Of a stretch of 64,000 nucleotides of DNA, positions 1 to 11,075 are shown in pieces. The stretch is from contig NC_087171.1 in NCBI RefSeq assembly GCF_035594125.1, positions 12,663,267-12,727,266 on the forward strand, written 5' to 3'. The translations under genes and the position numbers were made by a program. Source of the DNA: Scylla paramamosain. Lineage: Eukaryota > Arthropoda > Malacostraca > Decapoda > Portunidae. The notes under the pieces are model-generated. The model saw only the letters and a list, made by a program, of their open reading frames with translations. It was not told the origin of the DNA and did no database searches. Within the stretch, counting starts at the first letter, position 1; every line of letters begins with the position of its first letter.

Positions 1-61
<61 letters not shown>
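1..61. repeat. (AG)n microsatellite at window edge
   Basis: About 30 uninterrupted AG units. The tract begins at the first base of the window, so its true length is unknown. Confidence 0.98.
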
Positions 62-64
<3 letters not shown>

Positions 65-899
65 TGGTGGTACTTGAATGAGGTGATGGTTAGGAGGTGG
101 GAGAGGATAGTGTTAGTAGTGGTGTGGTCCTGACAGTTTGTTATTATTATACTGCAATAATTATCATCGTGTTTTTATGAGTACATGATACTAACCGTGG
201 TAAATAAGAACTGATGGAAAGCTCTATGAAATGCTGCTGTCACCTAAAAAAAAAAAAAAAATGTGCAGTGGAACAATTATGAAGGAAAAAAAAAAAAAAA
301 TTTTCTAGGTTGTTTTTGGAGGTGATGGTGTTGGTGGTAGTAGTGGCTTGTTGTGGTGGTTGTAGTGACAGATAAGGTAGAGTGCTTGTAATAATTCTTC
401 GCTGTATTTATGGGTCTTGTGGTATACGTGCCTGTGTGGAGTGTTTGGAGTGGCCGTGCAGGGAGGGACGGTCTTGGGAGTGTGTTGGTGTGTTCCACGG
501 GGATTGGCTTTAAGGCAGCACCACAGTGGCCGCGAGTTTGTGGGTTTGGCTTCACCAGTGCTCGATACTGCTTCGAACTTTATCGCAGAGCCGAGTTTGT
601 TCCTCGGAAAGGTGACACCCATTGATTTATCTTTTTTTTCTTCAGTTTCTTTTCGTTCTTCACGCAACAAGTCAGTCTTTACTGGTGACTCGAGGTATTT
701 ATTGGAAAATCGGCAATTGAAGAACTGGTAGTACTCTTAGTGAAATTCGTTGCTTCTTTTTTTTTTAAGTATTTTTCTTTTTTTTCTCCACAGCTCTTGT
801 GTTGCTTGTACTCTGTGTAAAAATATAATGGGGCTATTTCATGGTAACAGATCATTATTAATTAAACACGTAAAAAATTAAAGATTTGATGTATTGAGT

Positions 900-900
<1 letters not shown>
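62..900. other. Unassigned non-coding stretch
   Basis: No recognisable gene. Two A-runs of about 13 bases occur near 247-259 and 288-300. The part from about 410 to 640 has open frames of about 70-120 codons on both strands, but none shows a family motif that I can name with confidence. Confidence 0.6.

Positions 901-943
<43 letters not shown>
901..943. repeat. (CT)n microsatellite
   Basis: About 21 perfect CT units, interrupted only at the ends. Confidence 0.98.
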
Positions 944-946
<3 letters not shown>

Positions 947-1720
947 CAAAAAGCAACATTGGTAGCGTGCATGTTCCGCTGTCAACGGAAGGATTATAGT
1001 AATTTTTTTCTTGCGTGGCAGAGACTGAAAGACTTATTGGTGGAGTTTCTCTCATTGCTTTTCGAAAATTGTGCTCCTGTTTTGAACTCTTTTTGGTGAA
1101 AATTTATCTGACGTTTTCATAGCGCTTGTTGAAATAATGCCATCATTCATCGTGCCCTTGATGAGAGGAAAGGCTCGCTCGTCAGTTTCGGGATGTCAAA
1201 ACTTTATTATTAACTTGCCGTGAAGAGAGAGAGTGTGTCCCTACAGTTCCATAAAGTGTTGATCGCTTAATGCAACTTCACGATAAAAAAAACAACAACA
1301 ACAACAACAGCAGCAACTCCATGGAAGTTAGTGTACAGATCGTTCTTTTACTGTTTTCTTCTCTCTCATTCCAGTTTTCCTTTCTGTGGACAACTTACCT
1401 GCAAAATATTGATCGTCTAAGACATCATTATTTAAATTTGTTACTTTTTACTAGTGGGGAGTGTATTTGTTTTTATGTAATTAGTGTGTTCATCTATTTA
1501 AACTGCGGTGGTACAGCTTCTTCAGGGCTGAGGCTGGGAGACGCGCTTCCTTCCCACTCGAGAGTGAATCTAGCGCATGGAAGACACTTCACTGAATAAG
1601 ACAAAAGCCTCATATCCTATGCTGTAAAAAAAGAAAGCCTTCCTTTTGCGAAACTCTGACAAATGTATTACAGAGTCATTCTTCTTTCTCTCCTGCTTCT
1701 TTTCCTTCTTCGCCACCATT
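944..1720. other. Unassigned stretch with a short CAA run
   Basis: No gene is supported. A short AAC/CAA run leading into CAG lies near 1288-1315. The 109-codon open frame over it is low-complexity Asn at one end and hydrophobic at the other, and shows no family match that I know. Confidence 0.6.
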
Positions 1721-1766
1721 TCCTCCTCCTCCTCCTCCTCCTCCTCCTCCTCCTCCTCCTCCTCCT
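1721..1766. repeat. (TCC)n trinucleotide repeat
   Basis: About 15 perfect TCC units inside a wider pyrimidine-rich stretch. Confidence 0.97.
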
Positions 1767-1971
1767 ACTTCTTCTCCATGTTCTCTTTTTTGGTGTTAAT
1801 GAAATATGTATTTGCAGCAGCTCGTTTCATCCAACTTAATGCGGAAATCTGTTTATCATACTCAAGTTGTGTTTTATTGCTGACTTGTCATTTATAGTTT
1901 TGAGTTTCACCGGTGGCCTTGACACGAAAAAAGGTTGTGACTGTCACTGGTGCCTACATTTGTTTTATGGA

Positions 1972-1990
1972 TTTTTTTTTTTTTTTTTTT

Positions 1991-2081
<91 letters not shown>
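1972..2081. repeat. T-run joined to (GA)n microsatellite
   Basis: A run of about 22 T is followed without a spacer by about 44 perfect GA units. The T-run could be the reverse-strand poly(A) of a retroposed element, but the bases beside it show no element body that I recognise. Confidence 0.97.
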
Positions 2082-2083
<2 letters not shown>

Positions 2084-2690
2084 AAAAAGCACAATCCGAC
2101 ATCGCTACTTCAATATTTTCACATTCTTCCGCGATTAACTATTTGTCGGATGAAGGCAGCGATCCCAAACGAGTGCACACTAAAGCAGTGAGTGAGTTAG
2201 GCCAGTTAAAGTGCTATCATAAAGAGGCACCTCACCCTTACTACTCGTACCTTGAGGACCGTTGAAAGTTCCTGAGTCCTCTCTGCTAGGTCACTCGTCC
2301 CAGGCGGAGGTATCTGTGGTGTCATTAAGGAACTGTTATGAAGGTTTCGTAATAGGAAATATACAGGATGCGCTATAAGTATTTAAAGGTTTAGTGTTAA
2401 AGACCTGGGCTGTGTTTTGAAACGCTTGGGTCTCTCGCAAGGGTTGCTTTTAAAGGCCACTGGGATTATTTGTCCGCTTCTCATGTATGATTTTCTGTCT
2501 GATGGTGATTATTTTTCTTTTTTAACTACCAATGGTATTATAGCATCCTTGAAAACACCAACAACTCCCACTTAAGCTTGTTGAAAGTAGTGGAAATACT
2601 TAGTTAAATCTTGGACTCCTTGTTGTATCTTTGCTGTGGCTTCATTCAATACGGTAAGGCTGGAATGGATAGGATAAGAACGACAGGTGA
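2082..2690. other. Unassigned non-coding stretch
   Basis: Complex single-copy-looking sequence. I see no long open frame, RNA gene or repeat. Confidence 0.55.
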
Positions 2691-2696
2691 GTAGAT

Positions 2697-2760
2697 CACT
2701 TGTAGGTCTACTGGCTTTTCGCATCTTTTCTTGTTTTGCTCTTTTCTAATGTTCTTATGT
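2697..2760 (+). mobile_element. LINE-B 3' tail remnant (weak)
   Basis: This segment reads TTGTAGGTCTACTGGCTTTT followed by a T-rich stretch and ends in TTCTTATGT plus a short A-rich run. The same order (TGTAGGCCTGATGGCTTC, a pyrimidine stretch, GTTCTTATGT) ends the clearer LINE-B copies near 6.66 and 40.3 kb. No coding part is visible upstream. The similarity is by eye over about 60 bases, so a chance match is possible. Confidence 0.45.
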
Positions 2761-3304
2761 AAAAAAAATATAAATAAATAACTAAATGAATAAATAGCAA
2801 GTTGGTAAAGGAGCTCAGCGTTATCTAACATTATAACATTGAACAAGCACGTGTGAGGCAGCCAATCACGTGACCTGCATTAACACGGCCACCTAATAAG
2901 ACGCTAGTGCGTATTTTCCGGAAGGCTCGAATACGCATTGATCTCGCATTGTTGCCTTCCGGTTGGCATTTGTAAGAAGTGACATTTTATGCTATTTTTT
3001 TTGTGATCTATTCCTGCCATTTTTTTTTTTTCAACGCAATTTAATTTTACTCTCCTCCTCTTCATTCCCCACTGGTTCACATTCTCTGATTTTGAAAGTT
3101 TTAATTAAAAAAGTATACCTGAAAAGAGTGACCCTTCCCTTCCATCTGGCAGTGTTTGTTTTAAAATTCCGTAATTAATGCGCATTTCATTAAGGTATCG
3201 ATATCACCACCGAAAAGGGGAAAAAAAGTCTCCGGAATCCCTTTCTTCTGATGGAAAAGAGACAAGGCAGAAATGAGTCGCTTCCCAACGGCGTGAAAAG
3301 TCTC
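2761..3304. other. Unassigned AT-rich stretch
   Basis: Non-coding sequence with short A and T runs. No gene or repeat family is recognised. Confidence 0.55.

Positions 3305-3369
<65 letters not shown>
3305..3369. repeat. (GT)n microsatellite
   Basis: About 32 GT units with one TTT interruption near 3318. Confidence 0.98.
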
Positions 3370-3370
<1 letters not shown>

Positions 3371-3850
3371 TTTTTGACAGGAGCAAAGGCAAGTAAACCA
3401 AGGAAACAATTTAAGATTCATCTTCTCTTGAGCTTGTGAATAGAACGAAAAAAAAAAGAAAAAAAAAGAAAGATGAAAAAGGTTGCGTGGAAGACAAATG
3501 GTAGGTTAATCACGTGTGTATGTTTACGTGCAGCTACATAAGCAGGTTGTGAAATTGAAACCTGTCCATCATGTTGTCCTTTCATCCTCCCGAACAAATG
3601 AATATAACATGATAGACAGGGGATGAATGGACAGCCAAAAAATGCTAGTGACCTCAGTAAGGAATTCATGGTTTCTTGCAGTTTCTTTGGCGGGTCGTAG
3701 CTCCGAGCCAAGGAACAAGTCATGTCACCTCGATCTTCAAAATGTTCCCGCAGTCTTACGTACAACTGTTATGAATTTGTTTGATGCTTATGTTAATTTA
3801 AATCAGCTTAAAGTAACATTGAGTATTTCGAAATATGCCTTTATGTATCT

Positions 3851-3853
<3 letters not shown>
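3370..3853. other. Unassigned non-coding stretch
   Basis: Includes an A-rich segment near 3449-3480. Open frames on both strands have no recognisable domains. Confidence 0.55.

Positions 3854-3927
<74 letters not shown>
3854..3927. repeat. (AG)n microsatellite
   Basis: About 37 perfect AG units. Confidence 0.98.
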
Positions 3928-3931
<4 letters not shown>

Positions 3932-5052
3932 GTACGTATGTGTATTATATCTAAGCAGTAAGAAGCACGGTAATATGAGGTAGCATTTAATATGTATCCT
4001 CTCTCCTTGGTATATCCGGTAACAGCTCGCACATATACTTACTCTTAGTGTACAATCGATAACAACGAATATATAGGATACACTGTCACATGATAAGTAC
4101 GTAAATACGCTAAGTGTCTGAATTGTTAGTGTTTTTCTATTGCCAACTTTAAATTCTGCTTCTACATAGTCTCACACATTCTTAGTTTAGTTTCCAAAAT
4201 ACAGCAACTCTGGTTTACTCTCCTCTGCTTGAGACACGAGGTTACTAAACACACAGCAAAACCACCACAGGGTTGAGTATGAAAAAGTGGCAAATTTGGA
4301 ATATCATCCTTTGGTGTGTTAAGTAATTTGCTGGAGGCGGAGGAGGAATATTGAAGTTATCAGCACGGAGTCTTGTTGATTTTTGTACCTGCGAGTATCG
4401 AGTAGAGGTGGTATTCGTTTACTGGTAGAGCAAACACACATCCTCTCCTTCACGCTGTGCTCAGTTTGCTTATCACTCAGTCGAAATTTTTCTAGGGAAT
4501 ATCTGGACTACTTCCACTCACTCGCTTCCACGGCGGCAGGACTTATGAACTTCGTCAATTCTTGCCCTTCGCTCAGACTTCTGCCTGGTGTAGTTACGTG
4601 TGTTGGCTACTCCTTCCATTTTGCTATGAAAGAATGAACCTTATTCCTTCAATTATAGATAGATCTGCACTAAAACCTCAGGAGGTAGAGGTCTTGTTTG
4701 TTACGTACTTAACTGAGTAATTGGTGGACCCGTGATGTTGTTTTTGGTTATGAGAAGCTGTGACTCATAAACATGTGGCATGAATTGCTCTCCAGGTTGT
4801 TTTTGTATTAGGTTATCTTATATGATGGAATTTTAATTATAATATTTTCGTACCAATATTAGTGTAACGGGACAGCCTCGGCAGTGGTTTTTCCTGTACA
4901 CTACACACTAATTGGCTTGCTGGGGTTTTCTTAATGAATTATCCTGCATCAAAGGAAAAAAAATGTGAAAACACATGTTTCTGCTGGAAAAGTGTTTTAA
5001 TTTAAAAATTTATAGTAAAAAATTTCGAACGGAAGATGTATATGTAAAAGGT

Positions 5053-5054
<2 letters not shown>
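3928..5054. other. Unassigned non-coding stretch
   Basis: Mostly AT-rich complex sequence. No gene, RNA gene or element is recognised. Confidence 0.55.
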
Positions 5055-5105
<51 letters not shown>

Positions 5106-5155
5106 CCCGTGGGTGCGTGCGTGCGTGCGTGCTTGTGTGTGCATGCGCGCGCGCG
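5055..5155. repeat. (GT)n grading into GTGC/GC alternation
   Basis: About 22 GT units, then GCGCGC, repeated GTGC units and a final GCGCGCGCG. Nearly the whole 100 bases alternates purine and pyrimidine, with short breaks. Confidence 0.96.
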
Positions 5156-6333
5156 AAAGAACTGAAATATGTTCACTTGGAAACATTTGTGCATATTTTA
5201 GTGTATGGTGTTCAGGCAAACTGCTTTATATATCATATTTAATTGTTTACCAGGCAGACAATCGTATGTACCTTTTTTTACTATTGTTTTTGAATGTATG
5301 TAAATGTTCCCACCATAGTCGTTAGGTTTTGGACGAGCTCACACTGTCCGCAAATATCAGTAGTTATCAGATAGTTTGGTTGTTTAACCCTTCACGGGCG
5401 GCTCACCCCTCGCGATGATCGTTGTGGCGCAGGGGAGTGAGGGCCTGGGGGAGGACGAGGAGGGGGACGGGCACCAATGAAAACCTCATGCACGTGCGCT
5501 GTCCCTTGCGGCTCCGTGCTCATCGTCTTGATCATTACGTAACCAGTGTACATTCACCTCTCGATGTTTAATTAGCATCTGCGAGGGTGACAGGATAATG
5601 AACTGAGACCTTAGTACATAAATACCTCATTAATGCGCCCAGAACAGCCTCGCGCCACTGTCATCCCGTCCACTCGTCCCTTCATCCTCCTCTCTCGCTA
5701 ACACTTCAACTGAACTTTACTGCAGGAAATATGCTGGCCCACATGATACAGTTTGTGTTAAAAGTGTAGCAAGAGAGGACAAAAGGAGACGGGAAGTTTG
5801 TTTCAAAAGTTACTGGTAAAGAGAATACAAAGGCGGAATGTTAAGTAACTCATACTTAGGGAATATGAATAGAATAGTTATGATAATGAGAAGCAGGTGT
5901 CTCGTGGTCGTCTTGGCCGGAAGGAGGGGTGGAATTTGCATGTTCAAAATAGCAGGTATGTGTATATAAGGACATAACGAGAAATGCAGTTTTGATGTGC
6001 AAGCGTCTCGTAAAATTTTGCTGCACCATTTTTACTTTTGTCTATATATTTATATATTATCACGCACCTCGAGCCGTCACTTTGTACCACGGCCTGGTGT
6101 TACGTCAAGGGCTGCAGATCAGTGGCACAGATAATTAAGTAGCCTTGCTTTAACGCACCACTTACAACTATATCACGATGGGCTTATATAAAGATATTTA
6201 CGTAAATTTACGAAAAAAAAAAAAAAAAACAATAAGACTCCTGCCTATTTGGAATATAGTCTAAAGTGACTACTTTCACCGAAACTCTAAAACAGATCAT
6301 CACAATCTCGAACCGAGCTAAGCGATCTAAAAG
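5156..6333. other. Unassigned stretch with a GC-rich pocket
   Basis: The part from about 5390 to 5530 is clearly more GC-rich than its surroundings and contains several CpG. I find no open frame there with family features. An A-run of about 17 lies near 6213-6229. Confidence 0.55.
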
Positions 6334-6582
6334 ATGAGCACTATCCCATACAAGGACGACGTAAGCAAAATTCTAAGGATCAGTAATCAGAATTCAACAA
6401 GAAATAATGGGTTCAAGCTTGATAAAAATAGCTTGAAGAAAGGTATTGGAAGGAATTTGTTCTCAAGTAGACTGATAGATAAATGGAATGAACCCAGTAA
6501 TCAGATTGTTAGTGCTGAACCATTAGGGAATTCTGAAAGAAGATTAGACAAATTTATGGATGGGAATGATAGTTTGAAATAG
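6334..6582 (+). pseudogene. C-terminal reverse-transcriptase tail, LINE-B
   Basis: An 82-codon open frame without catalytic residues. It matches the pattern seen at the extreme carboxyl end of many CR1-type ORF2 proteins: TRNNGFKL at residues 22-29, then a basic spacer, NLFSSRLIDKWN at 41-52 (usually FF.NRV...WN in the family), SNQIVSAE at 55-62 and RRLDKFMDG at 69-77. The palm, fingers and endonuclease parts are absent, so this is a dead 5'-truncated copy. The ATG at 6334 is probably accidental because homology appears to begin around residue 8. Family membership rests on recalled patterns, supported by related tails elsewhere in the window. Confidence 0.72.
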
Positions 6583-6660
6583 GTAGGTGTGTTTCAGACA
6601 GGAACTGCCGCGTGTAGGCATGATGGTTTCTTGTAGCTTCCTTTATTTTCTTACGTTGTT
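6334..6660 (+). mobile_element. LINE-B 3' end (non-LTR retrotransposon fragment)
   Basis: A 5'-truncated retrotransposon remnant comprising the carboxyl tail of a reverse-transcriptase ORF (6334-6582) and a short 3' untranslated part to about 6660. The untranslated part contains GTGTAGGCATGATGGTTTC followed by a pyrimidine-rich stretch. This signature recurs at the ends of the copies near 26.5, 27.0 and 40.3 kb in the same orientation. The arrangement of a conserved tail and short terminal motif fits CR1-like or related LINEs. The exact clade is inferred, not proven. Confidence 0.75.
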
Positions 6661-6679
6661 AGGTTCTACCACTGCCAGG

Positions 6680-6712
6680 AGTGACCTGAGCCTGCGAGCG
6701 GCTCAGGTCACT
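6680..6712. repeat. Perfect 13-bp inverted repeat (hairpin)
   Basis: The arms AGTGACCTGAGCC (6680-6692) and GGCTCAGGTCACT (6700-6712) are exact reverse complements around a 7-base loop TGCGAGC. The hairpin lies about 20 bases after the LINE-B tail. Confidence 0.93.
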
Positions 6713-9660
6713 GTCGGTGGCTATCCCCACACACAGCAACTACCGTAGGGTTTCTAACAACCAGGCTTACAGGGACTCTACTTATTGATAAAAAATACAT
6801 TGTCGGTAGCCTCAGCTGTTGGAGGAATAATGGTTAACTCACCACAAAGTAAAAAGAATCCGTGACATCATTAATTTGCGTAAGAGCTCATGTGCTCCTA
6901 ATTTTGAGAGGCTTAGGTTGTTTGGCACATGTGTTCACTGTGGCACTTCTTGAAGACTCGTGCCACCCTCAAGACTCCGGGTTCATTTCCAGCTGTGTCA
7001 TTTGTCGTCATCCAGAGTCTAGACCACTGTGAAGCACTTGGCACGTTAGCTAGTGTCATTGACGAGGCTGAACACGGAACTCTTCCTGCACCACTTTGTC
7101 GACATGAGATCAAACGTGTGAACCTGAATTACACGTACTTTTATGATTTTTCACCATTCCTACCTCATTCGGTCGAGCATTTTACCGATAAACATGGAAG
7201 CGATATCAGAACAGTAACTGAGGGTTGGTAAAGTGACTAAAATCTGTAGGTGAGGAACTTGAAATGCATTGTCCAGCTTAATTATTTGCCATGAACGAGT
7301 CGCAAACAATTCTGATAAGACTGAAGCTATTTTGACACTTAGCAAAATTTATATGCGTGTGAGGCTGTGAGTGGCGGTATATTTGGCCTTGCAGATGCGC
7401 GCACGTGATGACTGGCGTGTTGGCTCTTAAGTGAAGTGTCAGGTCACGTGTCAGGTCACATAACACATGCAGTATGAAATTATGAAATGGAAATGCAACT
7501 TCAGCCAGGCTACTATGCAACTGTCACTCCTGGAAAGTGTGATGTGGAGCGTCTGTTCTGCTTTGCTTCTCAACAGGTGAGACGTGAGGCGCTAGGGGGT
7601 GAACCGTAATATCATAAATATACTCTAAAGTTCTAAGCAATTCTGGCTACTGCTACATATGCCAGTAACCAATTTTCCCGTATACATGAACACTAGTTGA
7701 TTTTAGAAAGCGTTGGTGCCTTTAATCTCTTCCATGAACAGAGAGATTTTGTAGAGATATTCACCTTGTGTGGGGGGAAGGACGTCACGAAATACAACTG
7801 AGAGTATACAGCTTCTTTGTAGTTTCCAGTTCATCTTGTTGCTGAATGAGAGTGTTATTTGATCATTTATATACCCACGTTCACATCGACAGACACCCAC
7901 AAATGTATGTTATGTTATACACACATTATATGATGAAAAGATTATACATATTAAGTGAGGTACGTACCTACCACTGGACTTACAATTATATGACTTTTGA
8001 AGCTGTTGTTCCCTAATTAGTTAATGATAAAGTGAAAGTTTTATGGAAAAGTAGGATTCTTCGTGTTGTTAATAACCTTTCCGACTTGCAGTGGATTACT
8101 TTATATATCCAGCCTTACATAGCCACGTGTTCTAATGGTGTTCGAAATTAATTAGTGGTACGAGGCATACCTGGGAGTGTGTCCCCCACCCCCCCACATT
8201 CCCACCGTGCCGCCGTAAAAGTTGACACGTGATAATTTTTTGGTAGGAAAACGTAAAGGAAATTGTCCAGGCTAACACAAATGAATTAATAAGTGTTGTA
8301 CTGTCACACGCATTCTGAAGGTTAATAAGGGTTTACATTTACCGAAGACTTTGCCAACAACATAAGGAAGCGTCACTACATCAGTGCCAATATGAGGCCA
8401 AACACCAAACCCCGCCATGGCAACTAATGAGTGCCGCTGCAGAGGACACAGATTAGTATAATAATCTATCTAAAATGTTTCTTACTTGTCGTTAATTGCC
8501 GTGGCTCGCATTACCATGATTAAGCTTCTCTTGCTGGTGCATTGCCTTGATTGCCTTCTTTATATAACAGCTAAAACACTCGCATCATTGGTGTTGTGTA
8601 ATTATTGCACGTAAGTCCTGAAAACGTTACCTAATATTAATGACCTACCTACTACCCTGTTGACTTTTTTTGTTGCAGCTGTGTTATAATATCGGTATTA
8701 TCATATCTATTTATTGCCAGTAGTTAGGGATGGATTTCTTTAATGATTTACTGGACTTATTTTGCTTTTTTTTTTTTTCTCACTGTCTTTTAAGCTCTCA
8801 CAGTTTGCTGAAAAATAAACTAGTCATTAGCGTTTTTAGAATCATCCTAACTCGTAAATCGACTTGACGCGCTGCATAATTGGCGATGCTTATTTAATAT
8901 TTTTTTTTTTTTCGCTCAAAATGAGCGTTAGAAAAGGAGCTTTTTTCAGCCGTGGGAAGGACAAATAAAGGTTTAACCAGAAGTGAAGCGTGTTAATGAA
9001 CATCCAGGGCGTGAATGGATGTGAATGCCGACTTGTTCAGTTATTCATTCTGTGAGCACATGATGTGGCTTAAAGGACACATTGTTATTAGTCACATATC
9101 ACCCTTTATCATACCTTTTAACATGAGGCTGTCAGTAAAGCTTTTCCAATACGATTTTCTCCTTTCAAGTGGGCAGATTTGAGTGGCTAAACATTTTGTA
9201 AGGATCATTCGTGCAGAGAAAGGTGAGCTACACCCGTGCCCTTCGTACAGGTGTTAGGGGCTTGTTATCCTTGTTTGGTATGCTCGCAACTAGCAGCCAC
9301 TTGAGGATTAACATGTCTGCTGCTGTTTGTTCCTGCCTGGTGTTCCTTTGTGCCCCTCTCTGTGTGGTAGTGGCCCGGCCTGAGTCCACACACTGCGTCT
9401 CTCTACCGGAAATCGTGTCGTTATGTAGGTTATTTCACTTATTTATTTTTCTACCGGTCAGGGAGATTGTCAAAGGGAAAAGGGGAGGAGAGAAAAAAAA
9501 AGAAAAACTTAAATTGCCGCTCTTAAAGGCAGTCAAAAAGGCTCACCCGTTTCGTTGTGGAGGTTTCAACTTTTTTTTTTTTTTTTTTGGGGCGGGGCAA
9601 AAGAATGATATGGTTCCCAGTATCATGGAATATTTTCACAGTTCAGCACATTTCACGTAA
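6713..9660. other. Long unassigned non-coding stretch
   Basis: Nearly 3 kb of complex, moderately AT-rich DNA. Small features only: a short GTCAGGTCAC duplication near 7438-7460, a C-run near 8185-8200, and T-runs near 8767 and 8901. The 149-codon open frame at 9211-9660 has no family motif and includes a poly-Phe stretch from a T-run, so I do not call it a gene. Confidence 0.55.
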
Positions 9661-9667
9661 TTTTGTA

Positions 9668-9700
9668 TATGTTTATTTATTTATTTATTTATTTATTTAT
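9668..9700. repeat. (TTTA)n tetranucleotide repeat
   Basis: About 8 TTTA units, embedded in a T-rich region that continues to about 9740. Confidence 0.93.
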
Positions 9701-9940
9701 ATTTATTTTTTTTTACTATTTTCATTTTTTTTTTTTTTTCGTAGCAGCATATGACCACGTTGCTACACCCTCAGTCAATCAGATTTCTTGCTTTATGCAT
9801 TTATATCAGTTCTGTGAATCGAGGAGCCTCTGGAACTGAATTTGAATTGGCTTCCATTTTGGACTCTCATCTTATAGAGCGGAAAAATAGTGAGCCTTAT
9901 TATTTTCCTTCCTTTTTTATCGATGGTCTGCCACCTTGCT

Positions 9941-9941
<1 letters not shown>

Positions 9942-10037
<96 letters not shown>
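9942..10037. repeat. (AG)n microsatellite
   Basis: About 48 perfect AG units. Confidence 0.98.
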
Positions 10038-10039
<2 letters not shown>

Positions 10040-10621
10040 ACATAGAAAAGCCACAACAGACCTTGCCTAACCCAGAACTACTAAGGTGATAGTAAAAGAA
10101 AAAAAGACTTAGGTGATAATAGAAGAGAGACTAAGGTGATAGTTCATGAAAAGTTGTATAGGAATGTAAAAATAATGCTGACCTGACCTTTTTTTTATTT
10201 TTTTTTTTTTTTTACCAAATTAGTCGTTATTTCCTTTACAGTCTTGTGTGGGGATGTTAAAATAATGGTGAGTACTCCACTGCGGGCGAATCTTGGAGCT
10301 CGGCAATACACGGGCAGACTTTTAGAGGTCCCAGAAGTGAAATTAGGATGTGTGCATGCACCAGAATGAAATTATGGAGTCTCAAGGGTCTGATACAAAT
10401 GGAAATAAGCGAATAACTGAGACGCATGTGAAATCCCGTACGCCATTAGCACTAAATGAGGCGCCTCTCTGTGCCTCGCAACGCGCTCCTGTGACGTGCT
10501 TCAAATGGCAAAAAATGCACGTTGCTAAAAAATAATACTGATGGTGCGAGAAATACTGATGGTGATAAATGATTGCACTGATAATAGTAATAGTAGTAGC
10601 AGCTGAGGTAGTAATAAAAGA
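10038..10621. other. Unassigned non-coding stretch
   Basis: Contains the small direct repeat ACTAAGGTGATAGT near 10078-10092 and 10130-10143, and a T-run near 10190-10213. No gene is recognised. Confidence 0.55.
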
Positions 10622-10626
10622 TAATG

Positions 10627-10673
<47 letters not shown>
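10622..10673. repeat. (TAA)n trinucleotide repeat
   Basis: About 15 TAA units, opening a compound microsatellite block that runs to 11071. Confidence 0.97.
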
Positions 10674-10675
<2 letters not shown>

Positions 10676-10735
10676 TAACTAAAATAATGATACTGATACT
10701 ACTACTACTACTAATTATAGTAATAATGATAATAA

Positions 10736-10736
<1 letters not shown>

Positions 10737-10813
<77 letters not shown>
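10737..10813. repeat. (CTA)n trinucleotide repeat
   Basis: About 25 perfect CTA units, second member of the compound block. Confidence 0.98.
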
Positions 10814-10815
<2 letters not shown>

Positions 10816-10834
10816 GGTGTTCCAGGAATGAACA

Positions 10835-10964
<130 letters not shown>

Positions 10965-10979
10965 AACAACCACACACAT

Positions 10980-10981
<2 letters not shown>

Positions 10982-11071
<90 letters not shown>
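10982..11071. repeat. (GA)n microsatellite, right arm of long inverted pair
   Basis: About 45 perfect GA units, able to pair along its full length with the CT tract at 10837-10962. Confidence 0.98.

Positions 11072-11075
<4 letters not shown>

Noticed and set aside
3668..3692. ATGGTTTCTTGCAGTTTC as another LINE-B terminal motif
   Set aside because: Only about 18 bases resemble the motif. The preceding TGTAGGCC and following TTCTTATG parts are missing.
9211..9660. 149-codon plus-strand frame with hydrophobic segments
   Set aside because: No family motif, a poly-Lys and a poly-Phe segment come from A- and T-runs, and the start codon is not an ATG in good context.
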